Of a stretch of DNA of 64,000 nt, positions 1 through 11,894 are shown in pieces. The first letter of the stretch is position 1. Every line of letters begins with the position of its first letter. The DNA is taken from the NCBI GenBank assembly GCA_035048495.1, contig CM068542.1:35617109-35681108 (forward strand), given 5' to 3'. This DNA is from Euptelea pleiosperma (lineage: Eukaryota; Streptophyta; Magnoliopsida; Ranunculales; Eupteleaceae). The notes under the pieces were generated by a model, which saw only the letters and a program-made list of their open reading frames with translations, made no database searches and had not been told where the DNA came from. Both the position numbers and the translations under genes were made by a program.

Positions 1-1480
1 AGAACAAATAACTCAATCACTTAAGGTTCCAAAATGACCCATAACTCATAAGTTAAGGTTATTACATCTTCCATGATAAAGAAATAACATAAATAAGAAA
101 ATTTAAATCATTTATTTTCCTTGAATCTTACGGTACCCGTCGGTATCTCCTCCTCCATCCCGTACTCTTCTCTGGTTCATACTGATTTGAAATATTTTTC
201 GATTGAACACCGTGAACTCGAAAGCCCAGTAAAAATAACCACGACACACCAATATACAACAATACATTTCCCCAACCAATATCCAATCATATTACAAGCA
301 TGTCAATTAATTTAGACAAATCCAGACATACATATAACCAGTTGTAAATATGCACAGCCCAAATTGGGTCTCCTTCTCCCCATATTGGGAGTAGCTCTAC
401 TCGGAGCTCTTTTACAGGGGGTCTGGGGTCTTTCACCATAAGGCTCTGGGCCCTTCTTGCTTACCAGGGCGTCCAGTAGGACCACACCCTCTAATTATGA
501 ATCATTGGTTTTCAAAGTATGTGAAACCATAAAAATTTATAAGAACTAATTCCCAACTTTTCCTCATAATCCAATCCGATACAAATGCAATAATAATATT
601 AATCAAACACAGAATAACATGTACTAAATTAAATTACACGCATAGTATAATCATGAACATGGAATAAGAAAAATTGTATCGTTGGATATTAGTGCACTTA
701 CATTGATCTTGCTAGTGGCTTGATGAAGATGAGTGAGTGCTCCCAAGGATTTATTGTGAAAAGTAGAGAGGAAGAGTGGGTGATGGCTAAAGTTTTGGTG
801 GGGCTCTCAATGCCCTAAAGGCCCACCCAACAATTATAACCCTATCAATCATGCAACCAAGCATTAGTACTTAATATTAATAAGTAAATAATTAAATCTA
901 AGGCATTACAAAGAGAAACCCTACCCTATCAGGTTATTCGATTAAGTTTATGCCTAAAAAATGTCTGAAGGTGTTAGTGACCATAGTGTCCCTAGGGTTT
1001 AGAAAAGTGTCTAGGAGTGCCCAATTATTCAATGTGGGTCCTATTACTTATGTAAATAAGTAATTTAAGTTTTTTATAAATGAAATTAATTATTGGTGAT
1101 GTCCAATTATGTACGGGTTTCTTTATGTAGTTCATTTGTGATCGTCTCTCATGATTATTCTCTGAAGGATATTTATGGCAGTTGAGCGTCACTATGTCAC
1201 TCAGTGGGTCCTACCACCTCTAAATTTATTATGCTCTTAAGTGATGAAGTGTATTAAATGGTGTCCAGTTCATGCCCCTACGTAATTATTCTCAAGAGTC
1301 TAGGTAGTGAAATGACTCCAAGTGTCAAATGTCCGAACAACCGTACGTGTCGTGAATTTCAAGTTTTGTCTAGGTTCTCTGTATGATTTCTAAGGTTCAT
1401 AAACATGATAAATAACACATAAAAACAATTAAAAAGTCTGGATTATGATAATACCCTTGAATGAAAATTCAGGGTATTAC
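1..1480. repeat. Probable LTR or repeat remnant, cut by window edge
   Basis: I find no host exon here. The stretch at 361-505 (GGGTCT and AGTAGGACC-type motifs) reads like plant Ty3/gypsy LTR sequence. The block ends near 1480 with a small stem (AATACCC, then GGGTATTACA), which looks like the usual terminus of such LTRs. The other end and any target duplication lie outside the window, so this rests on motif resemblance only. The upstream exons of the pseudouridine synthase are expected beyond this block. Confidence 0.35.
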
Positions 1481-1715
1481 ACACTTTATGATATCCTTAC
1501 TGGCACTGACACAGGATGGGAGATGCATATTTCACTCCTAGGAAGTTTATCTACAACTCATGATGTAAATGTAAACTTGTACTCCACTAAAATAAAAACC
1601 ATGCCATATAACTTGTAGGTTGTATTGTAGTATTTATTTAACTGTTGTGGTTTTAGCCACATCTTGCTTAGCACCGACTATTTATTCAGATTCTAATAAA
1701 TTTGACCATTTTCAG

Positions 1716-4552
1716 GTGGTTCTGGACAATGGGAAATCTGAACGGATAACCATCGTCAATGATACCAAAACCATGCCATCCCAGCATGCAGTAACAGAGT
1801 ATCGAGTGATTGAATCTTCAGTTCACGGTTAGCTAAGAACTTGGCCACAGTGATCTATTCTAGAACATTGTAAGCACTGTACAAATATCTGAGACATTAG
1901 CCTAGATATAATGCATGTAGAAACTCGGGATGCTTTTTAAGGACCTTTTGTAAATGTGTTTTATAACTCTGTTCATGACACCTATCTATATTTATATGGA
2001 CTAAATGATAGTTATACTCTTCATAAAGAGTAGAAAGAGAGAGAACTTGACTAGTGAGTAGTGACTAAAATTACACTGGTTACTTATAACTCATATACTT
2101 CAATGGACCATTTCAGCAGCAACAAAAACTAGCATGTCTTCAATAAATTGGAAGATCTTTATTTCCAAACAGGTCTCGTAGTCTTGCATGCTATAAATTG
2201 AGTGTTTTATGCATGTTGGCCATTTTGTGGGAAGATTCCTTTGGCGATTTCTTCCATTCTCCATTTTGTGGGCCGCCCTAGAAGGAGAAAAACTCCCGTA
2301 TATTTGAAGGGAAGGAAGAGGATGTGCCTAGGGTGTAGATGGAATGAACTTTTAGGAGTGTCCTCCTTGAGTTGGTTCTGTCCTTTTTGGTGTTTGTATG
2401 TTCCTTTTTGATATTGTATGTTCACTTTTCACACGCTTTGGTTTAATTTCTTGTCCTATAACTTTTTGGCGTTTGTGTGTTTCTTAAAAAGGTAATAATC
2501 TACTTTGATTTTCACTTTTCACAGGCTTTGTATGTTCCTTATGCTATAACGTTCTCTTAAAGAGATAAAGTAGTCCTTATCCCCCTCTCCTTTTATTGTC
2601 TTGGGATGTGCTACATGTCCAACATGGAAAAAAAAACCTAAAAGTGCTGTGTCCTTGTTTCATAGGGTGATATGGATACAGAGAATAGTCAATAGTATGT
2701 GAAAATCGATAAATGTATCACTGCTGATGATAATGATTTAGATGTGCTAATAGACATTCTATTAAAATTGAAAATCCATATATATGTTGAAGACTTGAAG
2801 TATTTATACAATGTATATTATATCTCTCACAAATACCACTGATACAAATTAAATATGACCAACATACCCTTGACCGTCCTAAATTTGAAGTAATACAGTA
2901 CTACGTGATTTTCTCAGCTTAGACGTCCTGATCGGTTCATTGAAAGCTTGCTTGAGAGTGCCATGTCTCCCTCTCCAGGGGCCTTCAATAAATGTGGAGA
3001 TACTATAAGACCTGCTTCTTTCTTTTTCTCTTTCGGAGTCGGAAGGAGATGGTGTGGGGGTCAAGGTTTAAAATTTTGGTTTCGCATGCCATTTCGGTGA
3101 GGGCCGAAACCGACCTAAATTCGTAATTTCGTGTGGAACTTTGGAAGATTTTGAAATTGAGATTATTTGCAAAATTTTCGAAATTTCACAAAAAGTTCGA
3201 AATTTCACGAAAAAACCGAAATTTTACAATAAATTTAAATTTTCGAAATTTATAAAAAAGAAATTTTACAATAAATTTCAAAAACTCGAAATTTCACTTA
3301 GGGACGGGATATTGGCACCCGCGTTTTCGCTCAGTAAACCCATCACTCATCCACCTAAAAAAACAAAAATACAGAAAAGAAGAAAAACAGAGAAGAAGAA
3401 GAAGAAGAAGAAGAAGAAGAAGAAGAAGAAGAAGAGAGGAGGAGGAGGACGCCGCTGCTACGACTGCCGCAGGTACGTCTCTCCTTCTCTCTCTCTCTCA
3501 ATTTTGGGCTGCCTCGGTAGCCCCCGAGGTCGAGTGTGGAATGCCACACTCGGCAGCCCCCGAGGACCGCCTAGAATCGATCGATCGATCGAGCGAGAGA
3601 GTTCTACGGTGGTAGCGGCGGCGGCGTCATTCTTCTCCTTCTCCTTCTTTTTTTTTTTTTTTTTGGTTTTTTATGTCTTTTTTTTATGTGTTGACGAGTG
3701 AAAAAGGAGGGAGGGGGAAATTTCGTTTTTTTCGGACATTTCGCCAAAATTTAAAACCATGGTTGGGGGTTGTGTCTTCTTTGGTATGCTTAAGTATAGG
3801 ACCGACAGTCCAGAAAAGTTTTTGGATGGTTAGGATCATCCTGTCCGTGCAATTTTTTACCTGGGAAGTTTTCTAATTGAGACCCTGTGAAAGGTTGGAC
3901 CTTAATCCACTCCATGGTGTGCCATGTGTACAACACAGATGGCGTAAGACTAGCGTCCCAGCCTGACTTGGGCATTCTTCTTATGTTAATTTGTTTCAGA
4001 CACAACTTTAGTCTTAAAATTATTTACTTATGCTTGTTTGTATCCAGCAGGTTTCACGTGGCTTGAGCTATGTCCACTTACTGGTAGAAAACACCAGGTG
4101 TGGATCAGAACCCAATGATACTAGCCTAAAATGCATCTATCTTGGTCCCTTAACCATCTATTCACAATACATAAATCCTTTTTCTTCTTTATTTGTTCTC
4201 TTTCACGCAGCTCCGTGTTCATTGTGCCGAAGTCTTGGGAACACCAATTGTTGGAGACTATAAGTATGGCTGGCAAGCTCACAGGAAATGGAAACCCATG
4301 CCTTGGTCGAAGCCTGAGAGGAGGTTGACTGTGAAGCTTCCCTTCACCCTTGATTTGGAGAATGGAAGCATCTCAGAGAAGAAACCTTACCTACATCTGC
4401 ATTGTAAGCAGATGATTTTGCCTAATGTGTCTCTGGCTTTGCAACATATACAGTCATCTTCACATCGGGATCTTTCAGAACTGGAGACCCTTGACTTGGT
4501 TGCTCCTTTGCCTTCTCACATGCAAAGAAGCTGGGATATATTGAGCTCTTGA
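1716..4552 (+). CDS. RluA-family RNA pseudouridine synthase, 3' part (three exons)
   Basis: Exons read directly are 1716-1827, 4051-4097 and 4211-4552 (stop TGA 4550-4552). All have GT donors and AG acceptors and join in phase. The first encodes VLDNGKSERITIVND and ends TEYRVIESSVHG. The 47-nt middle exon gives FTWLELCPLTGRKHQ and the last continues LRVHCAEVLGTPIVGDYKYG. The joined TGRKHQLRVHCA matches the conserved RluA-family motif that follows the catalytic domain, and the whole resembles plant mitochondrial RNA pseudouridine synthases 3/4. Such enzymes isomerise uridine to pseudouridine in organellar RNA. The exons with the catalytic aspartate and any transit peptide are not in the window, so localisation and specificity are inferred. 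About 167 residues are visible. Intron 1828-4050 holds a hAT-like element. Confidence 0.85.
3062..3761. mobile_element. hAT-like non-autonomous element, GAAATTTC family
   Basis: The termini are inverted repeats: CAAGGTTTAAAATTTTGG on the left, and on the right the complement of CATGGTTTTAAATTTTGG. Behind the left end lies a dense array of TTTCGG, GGCCGAAACC and TTCGAAATTTC units. The right end again has GAAATTTCG and TTTCGGACATTTCG. The flanks GTGGGGGT and GTTGGGGG are only an imperfect 8-bp target duplication. The centre (about 3300-3690) is a different module with a (GAA)n run at 3391-3434, a CT tract and a GAGTGTGG/CCACACTC hairpin. That module resembles the element at 20995-21615, so the unit may be composite. 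Confidence 0.55.
3391..3434. repeat. (GAA)n microsatellite
   Basis: An uninterrupted GAA run of about 15 units lies inside the mobile element at 3062-3761. It produces spurious lysine-rich or serine-rich open frames on the two strands. Confidence 0.95.
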
Positions 4553-5696
4553 GCTGCAAAAACATTCTCATGGATTCTTATCTAGAGGTAGATTTTAGTA
4601 TTTTTTATATTTTCAATTGATGGCATTGGCAATTACCAACTCTGGCCTGATGAGCGTAACCAAGATTGGATTGCTTACCAATTTCTAGGCAGATGTATTT
4701 TGAATATAAGGTACTTTTGGAACCTAATTGAGTCTTGAGGACAAGGGACCGGCCTGCTTTCTCCCTCGCAAGACTTACCAATTTCTAGGCAGTTGTATTT
4801 TAAATGTAAGGTACTTTTGGAATCTAAGTCAATCTTAAGGGGCTAGGGACCTGCCTTTTTTCTCCCTCCCTTACAAGATGTTGCTGAGGGGATGTCAAAT
4901 AGACTTTTCCTTGAACAAACTCCAAAATTTAGTTCAAGGCATTATGTCAAATGCAAGAAATCACAAATCTCATGTCATTTAGGTAATTGTGTTGTGCATT
5001 ACCATAACACGTCTACATTTTGAAAGCTCTATGTAACAAATTTAAGTATGTGAAAATATTTGTCTTTTCATGTTTTGTTCTTCAGTTACATGATCAGTGG
5101 AACAGAAGAAAGAAGACTTGCATGGTCAGCGCAATGCTTTTCCCTGAGAACAATGGTCATATGAATTCTGCTGGAATCATGATCTTCCCAATGACGTAAA
5201 GGTACTGTTCATGCTCATTCATTCATTGGTTTCATAGGGCATGAGTATCCATTTTAAATATCTTTCGACATCTACAATTTTGAAGTTACCTACTAAAAGC
5301 AGCTAACAATATTATGGTGGGAAACACAGAGCTTTGTATTACAGCTGAAATGTAGAACAAGTTTCATCAGGATTTTGTTTTACTTATTTTGGATTTTTAA
5401 GTCATTTTGCATTGTACTAATTTACCAAGTTGGGGTAATTTAATTGCTTTGATATTCGCAAGGTTAGGATTTAGAATGTCCTTGCTTTAAGCTTTTGACA
5501 TTTAGTGTCTGTTTTGATCGCGTGCTAATGTGGCAAATTAAACATTCACGCTCACAAATTTCATTTTTGGTATGGTATTAAATAAGTAGTCAAATAAGAA
5601 ACTCTTCGATTATGAAAACGAAATGTTTCCTTTTTAATTTAATGTTACTCTGTGTGCAATTGATTTGAATATCTAGGTTGAGATGGTTCTTGTGTG
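4553..5696 (+). other. 3' flank of the pseudouridine synthase gene, with a tandem duplication
   Basis: The first part probably includes the 3' untranslated region. A roughly 100-bp segment starting CTTACCAATTTCTAGGCAG occurs twice in tandem (about 4674-4775 and 4776-4880), diverged by several substitutions. No gene is seen up to the copia target duplication at 5697. Confidence 0.6.
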
Positions 5697-5701
5697 GGTA
5701 A

Positions 5702-5856
5702 TGTTGTAAATAAGATTGTAACCAGTAGATGAAGGTTGTAGATAGAAGAGGGAAAAAAGTGTAATGGAGGCGGAAGGTGGAGAAGGAGATTAGGGTTAAA
5801 GAGAGAAGTCGTGGGAAGAGGAGAGAATGAATTGTTAATTCATTCTCCCTCACACA

Positions 5857-5923
<67 letters not shown>

Positions 5924-6060
5924 GGAGAAACCTACAAAGGAGAACACTATTCACGTGACACTATTCACGTGAATAGTGAAAACCCAAAAAAGGCCTCACG
6001 TGGGAAGTGGGACGCAGCCCACTTGAGACACCCACGTAGGTGTATTACATAAACTCCAAC
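5702..6060 (-). repeat. Copia A LTR (3' LTR in element sense)
   Basis: Matches 11341-11606 across its length apart from a duplication near the start (TGTAA repeated), the expanded AT run at 5860-5918 and an extra block with GACGCAGCCCACTTGAG. It contains a CACTATTCACGTGAATAGTG palindrome shared with the other LTR. Confidence 0.9.
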
Positions 6061-6068
6061 GCTCCCCC

Positions 6069-9000
6069 TCAAGCTGGTGCGAAGATATCCATCACGCCCA
6101 GTTTGCCAGTCAAAGTATGAAGAATAGACTTGTTCACCCCCTTTGTGATTATGTCGGCAACCTGTTCCTGTGTTCTCACATACGGAGTACAAATCAATCT
6201 TTGTTGAAGTTTCTCTTTGATGAAGTGACGATCAACTTCAATATGCTTAGTCCTATCATGCTGGACTGGGTTGTTAGCAATGCTGATGGCAGCTTTGTTG
6301 TCACAGTAGAGGCTCATCGGCTCTGTCACCTGGAGTCCCAGTTCCTCAAGCATGGTCCTCAACCAAAGGAGTTCGCACACACCATGTGCCATAGAGCGAA
6401 ATTCTGCCTCTGCACTGGATCAAGCTACAACTGGCTGTTTCTTGCTTTGCCAAGAGACAAGATTTCCTCCAATAAGGGTACAATATCCTGACGTAGACCG
6501 ACGATCAGTAACTGAACCTGCCCAATCTGCGTCAGTATATGCTTCCACTCTAAAGTGTACATGTCGCCTGAACAGTATTCCACGACCTGGAGAACTCTTG
6601 AGGTACCGAAGAACTCGGTGAACTGCCTCAAGATGTGATGACCGTGGTGCATGCATAAACTGACTGATAACACTAACATCGTAAGCAATATCCGGACAGG
6701 TGTGTGCCAAGTAGATTAGCCTACCAACCAATCGTTGAAACATAGCGACATCCTCAAGGGTGTCACTCTCCTCAGAATTCAGCTGATGGTTCTGATCAAT
6801 TGGAATCTCTGCTGGTCGAGCTCCCAAATACCCAGTCTCATCCAAAAGGTCCAATACATACTTCCGTTGAGAGATGAAGATGCCCTTCTGAGACCGAGCA
6901 ACTTCAATTCCCAAGAAGCATTTCAGTGGCTCCAAATCCTTTGTCTCAAATTCCGAGGACAAGAAGGTCTTCAGCTACTTTGTCTCTTTAGGATCATTCC
7001 CAGTGATGACAATGTCATCAACATAGACGATCAGTGTCGTGGTACTAGTCTACTAGTGCTTCACAAACAACGTGTGATCGGCCTGACTCTGCTTGTAGCC
7101 CACTCGTCTGATCGCACTGCTAAACCGCTCGAACCATGCCCTTGGAGATTGCTTTAGCCCATACAGGGCTTTCCTTAACTTGCACACCTTGTCGTCACTT
7201 CCAGCAAGTGTCAACCCAGGTGGTAGTTTCATGTACACCTCTTCTGTCAAATCTCCATGCAGAAAGGCATTCTTCACAACTAGTTGATGCAATGGCCAGG
7301 ACAGGTTGGCAGCTAAGGATAGAAGAACTCTGACTGAGTTCATCTTGGCCACAGTTACAAAAGTCTCCTGATAGTCTATCCCATATGTCTGAGTGAATCC
7401 CTTGGCTACGAGTCGTGCCTTGTATCGTTCGACTGACCTGTCAGCTTTATGTTTCACTGTAAAGACCCATTTGCACCCCACAGGTTTCTTTCCTCTGGGT
7501 AGTTGAACAAGTTCCCATGTTTTGTTCTTCTCAAGAGTCTGCATTTCATCTATCATAGCTTCTTTCCACTTTGGGTGACTAAGTGCGTCTGTAACACTGG
7601 AAGGCAAAGAAACAGAGGAGGCAATACTGACAAAATTCTGATATGACGGAGACAGAGACTGATACGAGACAAAATGTGAGATAGGGTGTTCCGTACAAGT
7701 ACGTACACCCTTCTGAAGTGCAATAGGGAGGTCAATATCAGTGCTCATATGATCATCAGAAGTAAGATGCATGTGGCTCAAGAACAAAAATAGGAACTGA
7801 GGCAAGGACAGAAGCAATACCTGGAACTGGATCCGAAGGGAAACTTGCAGATGTAGGCGCAGGGACAGTGGCTTGTCCTTTCTTCTTGGTTCTGACATAT
7901 ACATGCACATCAGCTGCAGTAGTGGAAGTGTCATTGTTGCTAGATTGAGGTCCTGGCATAGGAATAGAGACAGGCAGAGGGCTGGGGACACTCTCTTCTG
8001 CAACATCATGCTCCCCCTGAAGAGAGTTCTACTTACCAAAGAAGGAGATGGACTCAGCGAATGTGACATCCATAGAGATGAAGCGACGACGGGTAGCAGG
8101 ATGATAACATTTGTACCCTTTTTTATTGGAGGGGTACCCCAAGAAGATGCACTTTAAGGCCCGCGGATCTAACTTGTCCCTCGAAGAACGATGAATATGG
8201 ACATAACAAACACACCCAAAGACCTTTGGAGGAACAACGAAAGCCGGGCAGTCAGGAACCAGGAGAGATAGAGGAGTCTGAAATTCGAGAACCCGAGAGG
8301 GCATACGATTGATGACGTAAGCAGCAAGTAAGACAGACTCAGACCAATAGTGTTTAGGAACCTGCATGCCTAACTGGAGAGCACGCTCAACTTCAAGAAG
8401 GTGACGATTTTTTCTCTCAGCAGTCTCATTCTGTTGAGGTGTCGAAGGGCACGAGGTTTGATGAACAGTGCCATGTGAAGCAAAGTAGGATTTCAGACCC
8501 CCATCGAGGTATTCCCCCCATTGTCAGAGCGAAGAATCTTAAGAGTGGTATGGAACTGAGTGGTAACCATCTTATGGAACTCTTGGAAAATGGAGAATAC
8601 AACATCTTTGGTTCGCATAAGGTACACCCAGGTACAACCACTAAAGTCATCTACAAAGGTAACAAAGTACCGATATCCAAACAAATAAGTCACAGGCGCG
8701 GGCCCCACACATCAGAATGCACAATAGAAAAAAGAGTAGTACTTTTATTCTCACTAATTGGAAAAACATAACGACAATGTTTGGCCAGTTCACATATTTC
8801 ACAATGAAAGGGAACTGCAGAAACAGAAGAGAAAACAGGAAAGACACGCTTTAAGACTGACACGGGTACATGACCTAGCCGGTTATGCCAAAGTATTAAC
8901 TGGTCTTTATTGACTCTACTACTAGTACTGATGCTAGACTAGTGTGCAAATGCAGAAACCGAAGAATCTAGGATGTATAAGCCACCGTCCTCACGTCCAC

Positions 9001-9290
9001 TGCCAATCGTCTGCCTTCGACTCCAGATCCTGAAACACACAGTGAGAAGGAAAAAACGTTACACTGCAGTTAAGACTTTTGGTAAGACTACTGACGGATA
9101 GTAAATTAGCGGTGAATTGCGGAACATGCAAAATAAAAGAGAGCTGATGTGGCATGAACATCCCCTTTTCCAGAGATTGAGGAATATGTGTCATCAGCTA
9201 TCCGAACTTTGTCACGACCAGAGCAAATACCATAACTAGAGAAAAAGGAGGACATACCAGTCATGTGATCAGACGCCCCTGAATCAATGA
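6069..9290 (-). pseudogene. Copia A pol remnant (PR, INT, RT, RNase H)
   Basis: Read on the minus strand, protease SWIIDSGASDHMTG lies near 9250-9290. Integrase core fragments (YFVTFVDDFSGCTWVYL, LRSDNGG) are at 8493-8708, and the integrase end VFGCVCYVHIHRSSRDKLDP is at 8029-8367. Reverse transcriptase (WVFTVKHKADRSVERYKARL, KALYGLKQSPRAWFERF) is at 7053-8069, with catalytic YVDD near 7020-7040. The RT/RNase H end ([35 protein letters not shown]) is at 6069-6962. Frames break after LFVKH and around the protease, and a TGA replaces an expected CGA in the VVARSSAE motif. Non-functional. Confidence 0.93.
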
Positions 9291-10758
9291 TCCAAGAAGG
9301 GCTGGAAGGTACAGTAGAGGCGGAAAAAGCATTCTAGTACTTGTGTGAGCAAATGTAGACGTGGAAGTGGAGGCCTGGCCATTGAGTTGGGCCATCATGC
9401 GGCGAAGTCGCTCAAGATCTGCAGGAGAGAACGAGTCTGTGTCCCCAGAGGAGGTAGACACTGGTGGTGCAGTGCCCTGTGTGACTGAGTGTGCTGAGGG
9501 AGGTTCCTGTTTTGCTGATTGACGCTGACGGGAAGTCGGGGCCTGCCCTGGGGGACGTCCATGGAGCTTCCAGCAAGTGGCTACCCATGCGACCGCAGTG
9601 ATCACACTTGGGTCTGGGTCGGTCCCCAGACTCCTTCGGACTGGATGTCTGGCCCTTCTAATTGGTAGTAGCCAGGGCAGAGCGGTCCTGAGTATCACTC
9701 CCACTGTGGAGTTACATGGCAGAGCGGCGTGTCACGGACTTTAATCCCACATCGGCTGTGTACTAGGAGGTCTTGGACTATAAGTGTGGGGGGGTAGGCA
9801 CCACCTAATAGGCTAGTCTTTTGGGTTTGGAAGCGCCCCCGTGACAAATGGTATTAGAGCCTACCTAGGGACATTAGAGGTGGAGACGACCATGGGTCCC
9901 ATGCGGGGTTGCATGGGTCCCCCTGACGAGGGCGTCAGGGTCTAGGCGGGGGAGCCTGTCACGGACTTTAGTCCCACATCGGCTGTGTACTAGGAGGTCT
10001 TGGACTATAAGTGTGGGGGGGTAGGCACCACCTAATAGGCTAGTCTTTTGGGTTTGGAAGCGCCCCCGTGACAGGCGGCTGTCCTCCCCCTGAATGTAAC
10101 CATAGACCAGTGCTAGAGAGGTAGGAATAGGATCCCTACCAAGGATCTGAACATGAACTCCCTCAAAGCTCGAATGAAGGCCGGAGAGAAACTGGAAGAT
10201 CCGGGAACGTTCAACTATCGCCTTGAAGGACTTAACGTCATCTGCGCACTTGGGGGAGTAACTCTGGTAGTGATCGATCTCCTCCTATTTGCTTCGAAGG
10301 GAAGCATAATATGTACCAAGCTCCATCTCCCCCTGACGAAGACAAGATATCTCTTGTTCTAGTTCATAGAGCTTGGCGAAATTGCCTACCTAGGAGTATG
10401 TCTGAGATACGGCATCCCAAACATCTTTGGCCGTTGGTAGGAACATAAACCCTTTGCTGATCTGGGTTTGCATCGAGTGAAGAAGCGAAGACATGACAGT
10501 CAGGTTCTCCATAACCCAAATCTGATGAGATTTGTCCTTCGGATTTGGTTCTTTAGTAGCACCTGTCAGATACTCACTGTAGCCACGGCCCCCAATGTAC
10601 ATGAGAGCGGAAGTCTTCCATTCCAGGAAGTTGGTGCCATCGAGCTTCACAGTGGTGATGCAGAGCTGAAGATTGTGATCTCCATGAGAGCCATGAGTCA
10701 CAGGACGATCCTTAGAGGAAGAGCTAGAAATCACAAATGTGGCCTCGGGGGAACTCAT
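9261..10758 (-). pseudogene. Copia A gag remnant interrupted by a TRIM
   Basis: The gag start is visible on the minus strand at 10390-10758, with LDGTNFLEWKTSALMYIGG and KDVWDAVSQTYS, typical of the copia gag (UBN2-like) domain. The C-terminal part at 9261-9704 keeps only the end of the zinc knuckle (ATCWKLHGRP) and a Ser/Thr-rich linker. The middle is disrupted by the TRIM at 9730-10073 and by frameshifts. Confidence 0.85.
9730..10073 (+). mobile_element. TRIM (terminal-repeat retrotransposon in miniature)
   Basis: Two 117-bp direct repeats (9730-9846 and 9957-10073) begin TGTCACGGACTTTA and end CCCCCGTGACA. They differ at one base (AATCCC/AGTCCC). The 110-bp interior starts two bases after the left LTR with TGGTATTAGAGCC, a primer site for initiator tRNA-Met, and ends with the purine-rich GGCGGGGGAGCC just before the right LTR. 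There is no coding capacity. GCGGC occurs one base outside both ends, giving an approximate 5-bp target duplication. The near-identical LTRs show it is younger than its copia host. Confidence 0.9.
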
Positions 10759-11340
10759 CGGAGCAGAACCACCAAAAATAGCAGGTAGTGTACCGGAGGC
10801 TCCCAGAAAACCGAAGCGAGGTCTAAAGGATCCCTAAAGGCCCAATGGGTGGTGCGCCTAGAACAGGAGGGCCCAGAGAAGTCTGATTTTGAAAGAAAAT
10901 CAAAACCCAAAAAGTAGCGGGGTATCCGAGTGATTTTTGGAAACTAGGGTTTCGATGGTCAGAATTCGTCGAATCAAGTTTCGAACTGTTCCACGAGCAA
11001 TACTGAAGAGGGCAGCAAGGTCAGAGGGGCCTGTTGTTGCACGAATATCAAAAAAAACCAAAATCCAAAAATCCTCGAAAAACGTGTTGGTCGGAAAAAC
11101 TCTGGAGAAGCTTGAGAAGAAGATAAACTGGATCTCTGATGCGGTTGAGGAAAAAAAATAACCAGGAAATAAGAGCCTCTGGTGTTTTGCCTCAGGATTA
11201 ATCCCCAGATAGCGAAGGAATGATCTCTGCGATTTCTTCAAAAGTTCTCAGCTCCGGATGCTCACATAACCGTCTTAGATCGGAATGGAGTCTCTAGGGG
11301 ACAAAGACACATGCCCTACAGCTACCATACTCCGATACCA

Positions 11341-11606
11341 TGTTGTAACCAGTATATGAAGATTGTAGATAGAAGAGGGAAAAAAGTGTAATGGAGGCGG
11401 AAGGTGGAGAAGGAGATTAGGGTTAAAGAGAGACGTCGTGGGAAGAGGAGAGAATGAATTATTAAGTCATTCTCCCTCACACACTGTATATGTATATATG
11501 ATGAGGAGAAACCTACAAAGGAGAACACTATTCACGTGACACTATTCATGTGAATAGTGAAAACCCAAAAAAGGCCCCACGTGGGTGTATTACATAAACT
11601 CCAACA
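11341..11606 (-). repeat. Copia A LTR (5' LTR in element sense)
   Basis: Begins TGTTGTAACCAG directly after the complement of the primer-binding site and ends CTCCAACA before the GGTAA duplication. It matches 5702-6060. Confidence 0.9.
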
Positions 11607-11619
11607 GGTAACCCGTAAC

Positions 11620-11894
11620 CATGGTTTAAAATACGGCCATTATAACGAAAATAAAGGCTGTTATAATGGATTCGGACCCCACCCATTACCTTATGTACCA
11701 TTTTGACGCCCACACAATAACGGCCGTTATAACGAAAATTGTTAAAAGAAGCCCATTATTCCCGTTATAAATTTTATTAAAAATTTGAATTTTAGTCCCT
11801 TTTTTTTTTGCCCCCGTGTTACAATCTTTTATAACGGCTGTTATAACATAAAAAATGGTAGCACCTACAGTTCGTTATACCCTTTTAAACCTTG
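11620..11894. mobile_element. hAT-like MITE, AACGG family (copy 1)
   Basis: The ends CATGGTTTAAAA and TTTTAAACCTTG are inverted. The interior is filled with TATAACGG and its complement CCGTTATA in both orientations. The 8-mers outside the ends are CCCGTAAC and TGGGTAAC, which share only GTAAC. Copia A inserted 13 bp from the left end, so this flank is disturbed. It belongs with 17220-17598 and 18797-19131. Confidence 0.7.

Larger units (their letters stand above)
1828..4050 (+). other. Intron of the pseudouridine synthase gene
   Basis: This 2.2-kb intron has donor GTTAGC and acceptor TCCAGCAG. It is mostly AT-rich sequence with no coding signal. It contains the GAAATTTC-type element at 3062-3761. 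The part at 3800-3960 (GGATGGTTAGGATCATC, GTGCCATGTGTAC) resembles 53290-53390, so a short dispersed repeat is likely. Confidence 0.7.
5702..11606 (-). mobile_element. Ty1/copia element A
   Basis: Complete in outline and on the minus strand. The LTRs are 5702-6060 and 11341-11606. A perfect 5-bp target duplication GGTAA lies at 5697-5701 and 11607-11611. The complement of the initiator tRNA-Met primer site (TGGTATCGGAG) abuts the right LTR at 11330-11340. A purine-rich tract (GAGGGGGAGC on the minus strand) precedes the left LTR. The element order read on the minus strand is gag, protease, integrase, reverse transcriptase, RNase H, which defines Ty1/copia. The left LTR is longer because of an (AT)n expansion at 5860-5918 and an insertion of about 30 bp near 6004-6035. 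A TRIM is nested at 9730-10073. Stops and frameshifts make it dead. Confidence 0.92.

Noticed and set aside
3141..3701. 186-residue open frame rich in Lys, Phe and Ser
   Set aside because: It runs through AT-rich repeats, a (GAA)n microsatellite and a T-rich tract in a mobile element. Composition explains the open frame and there is no domain.
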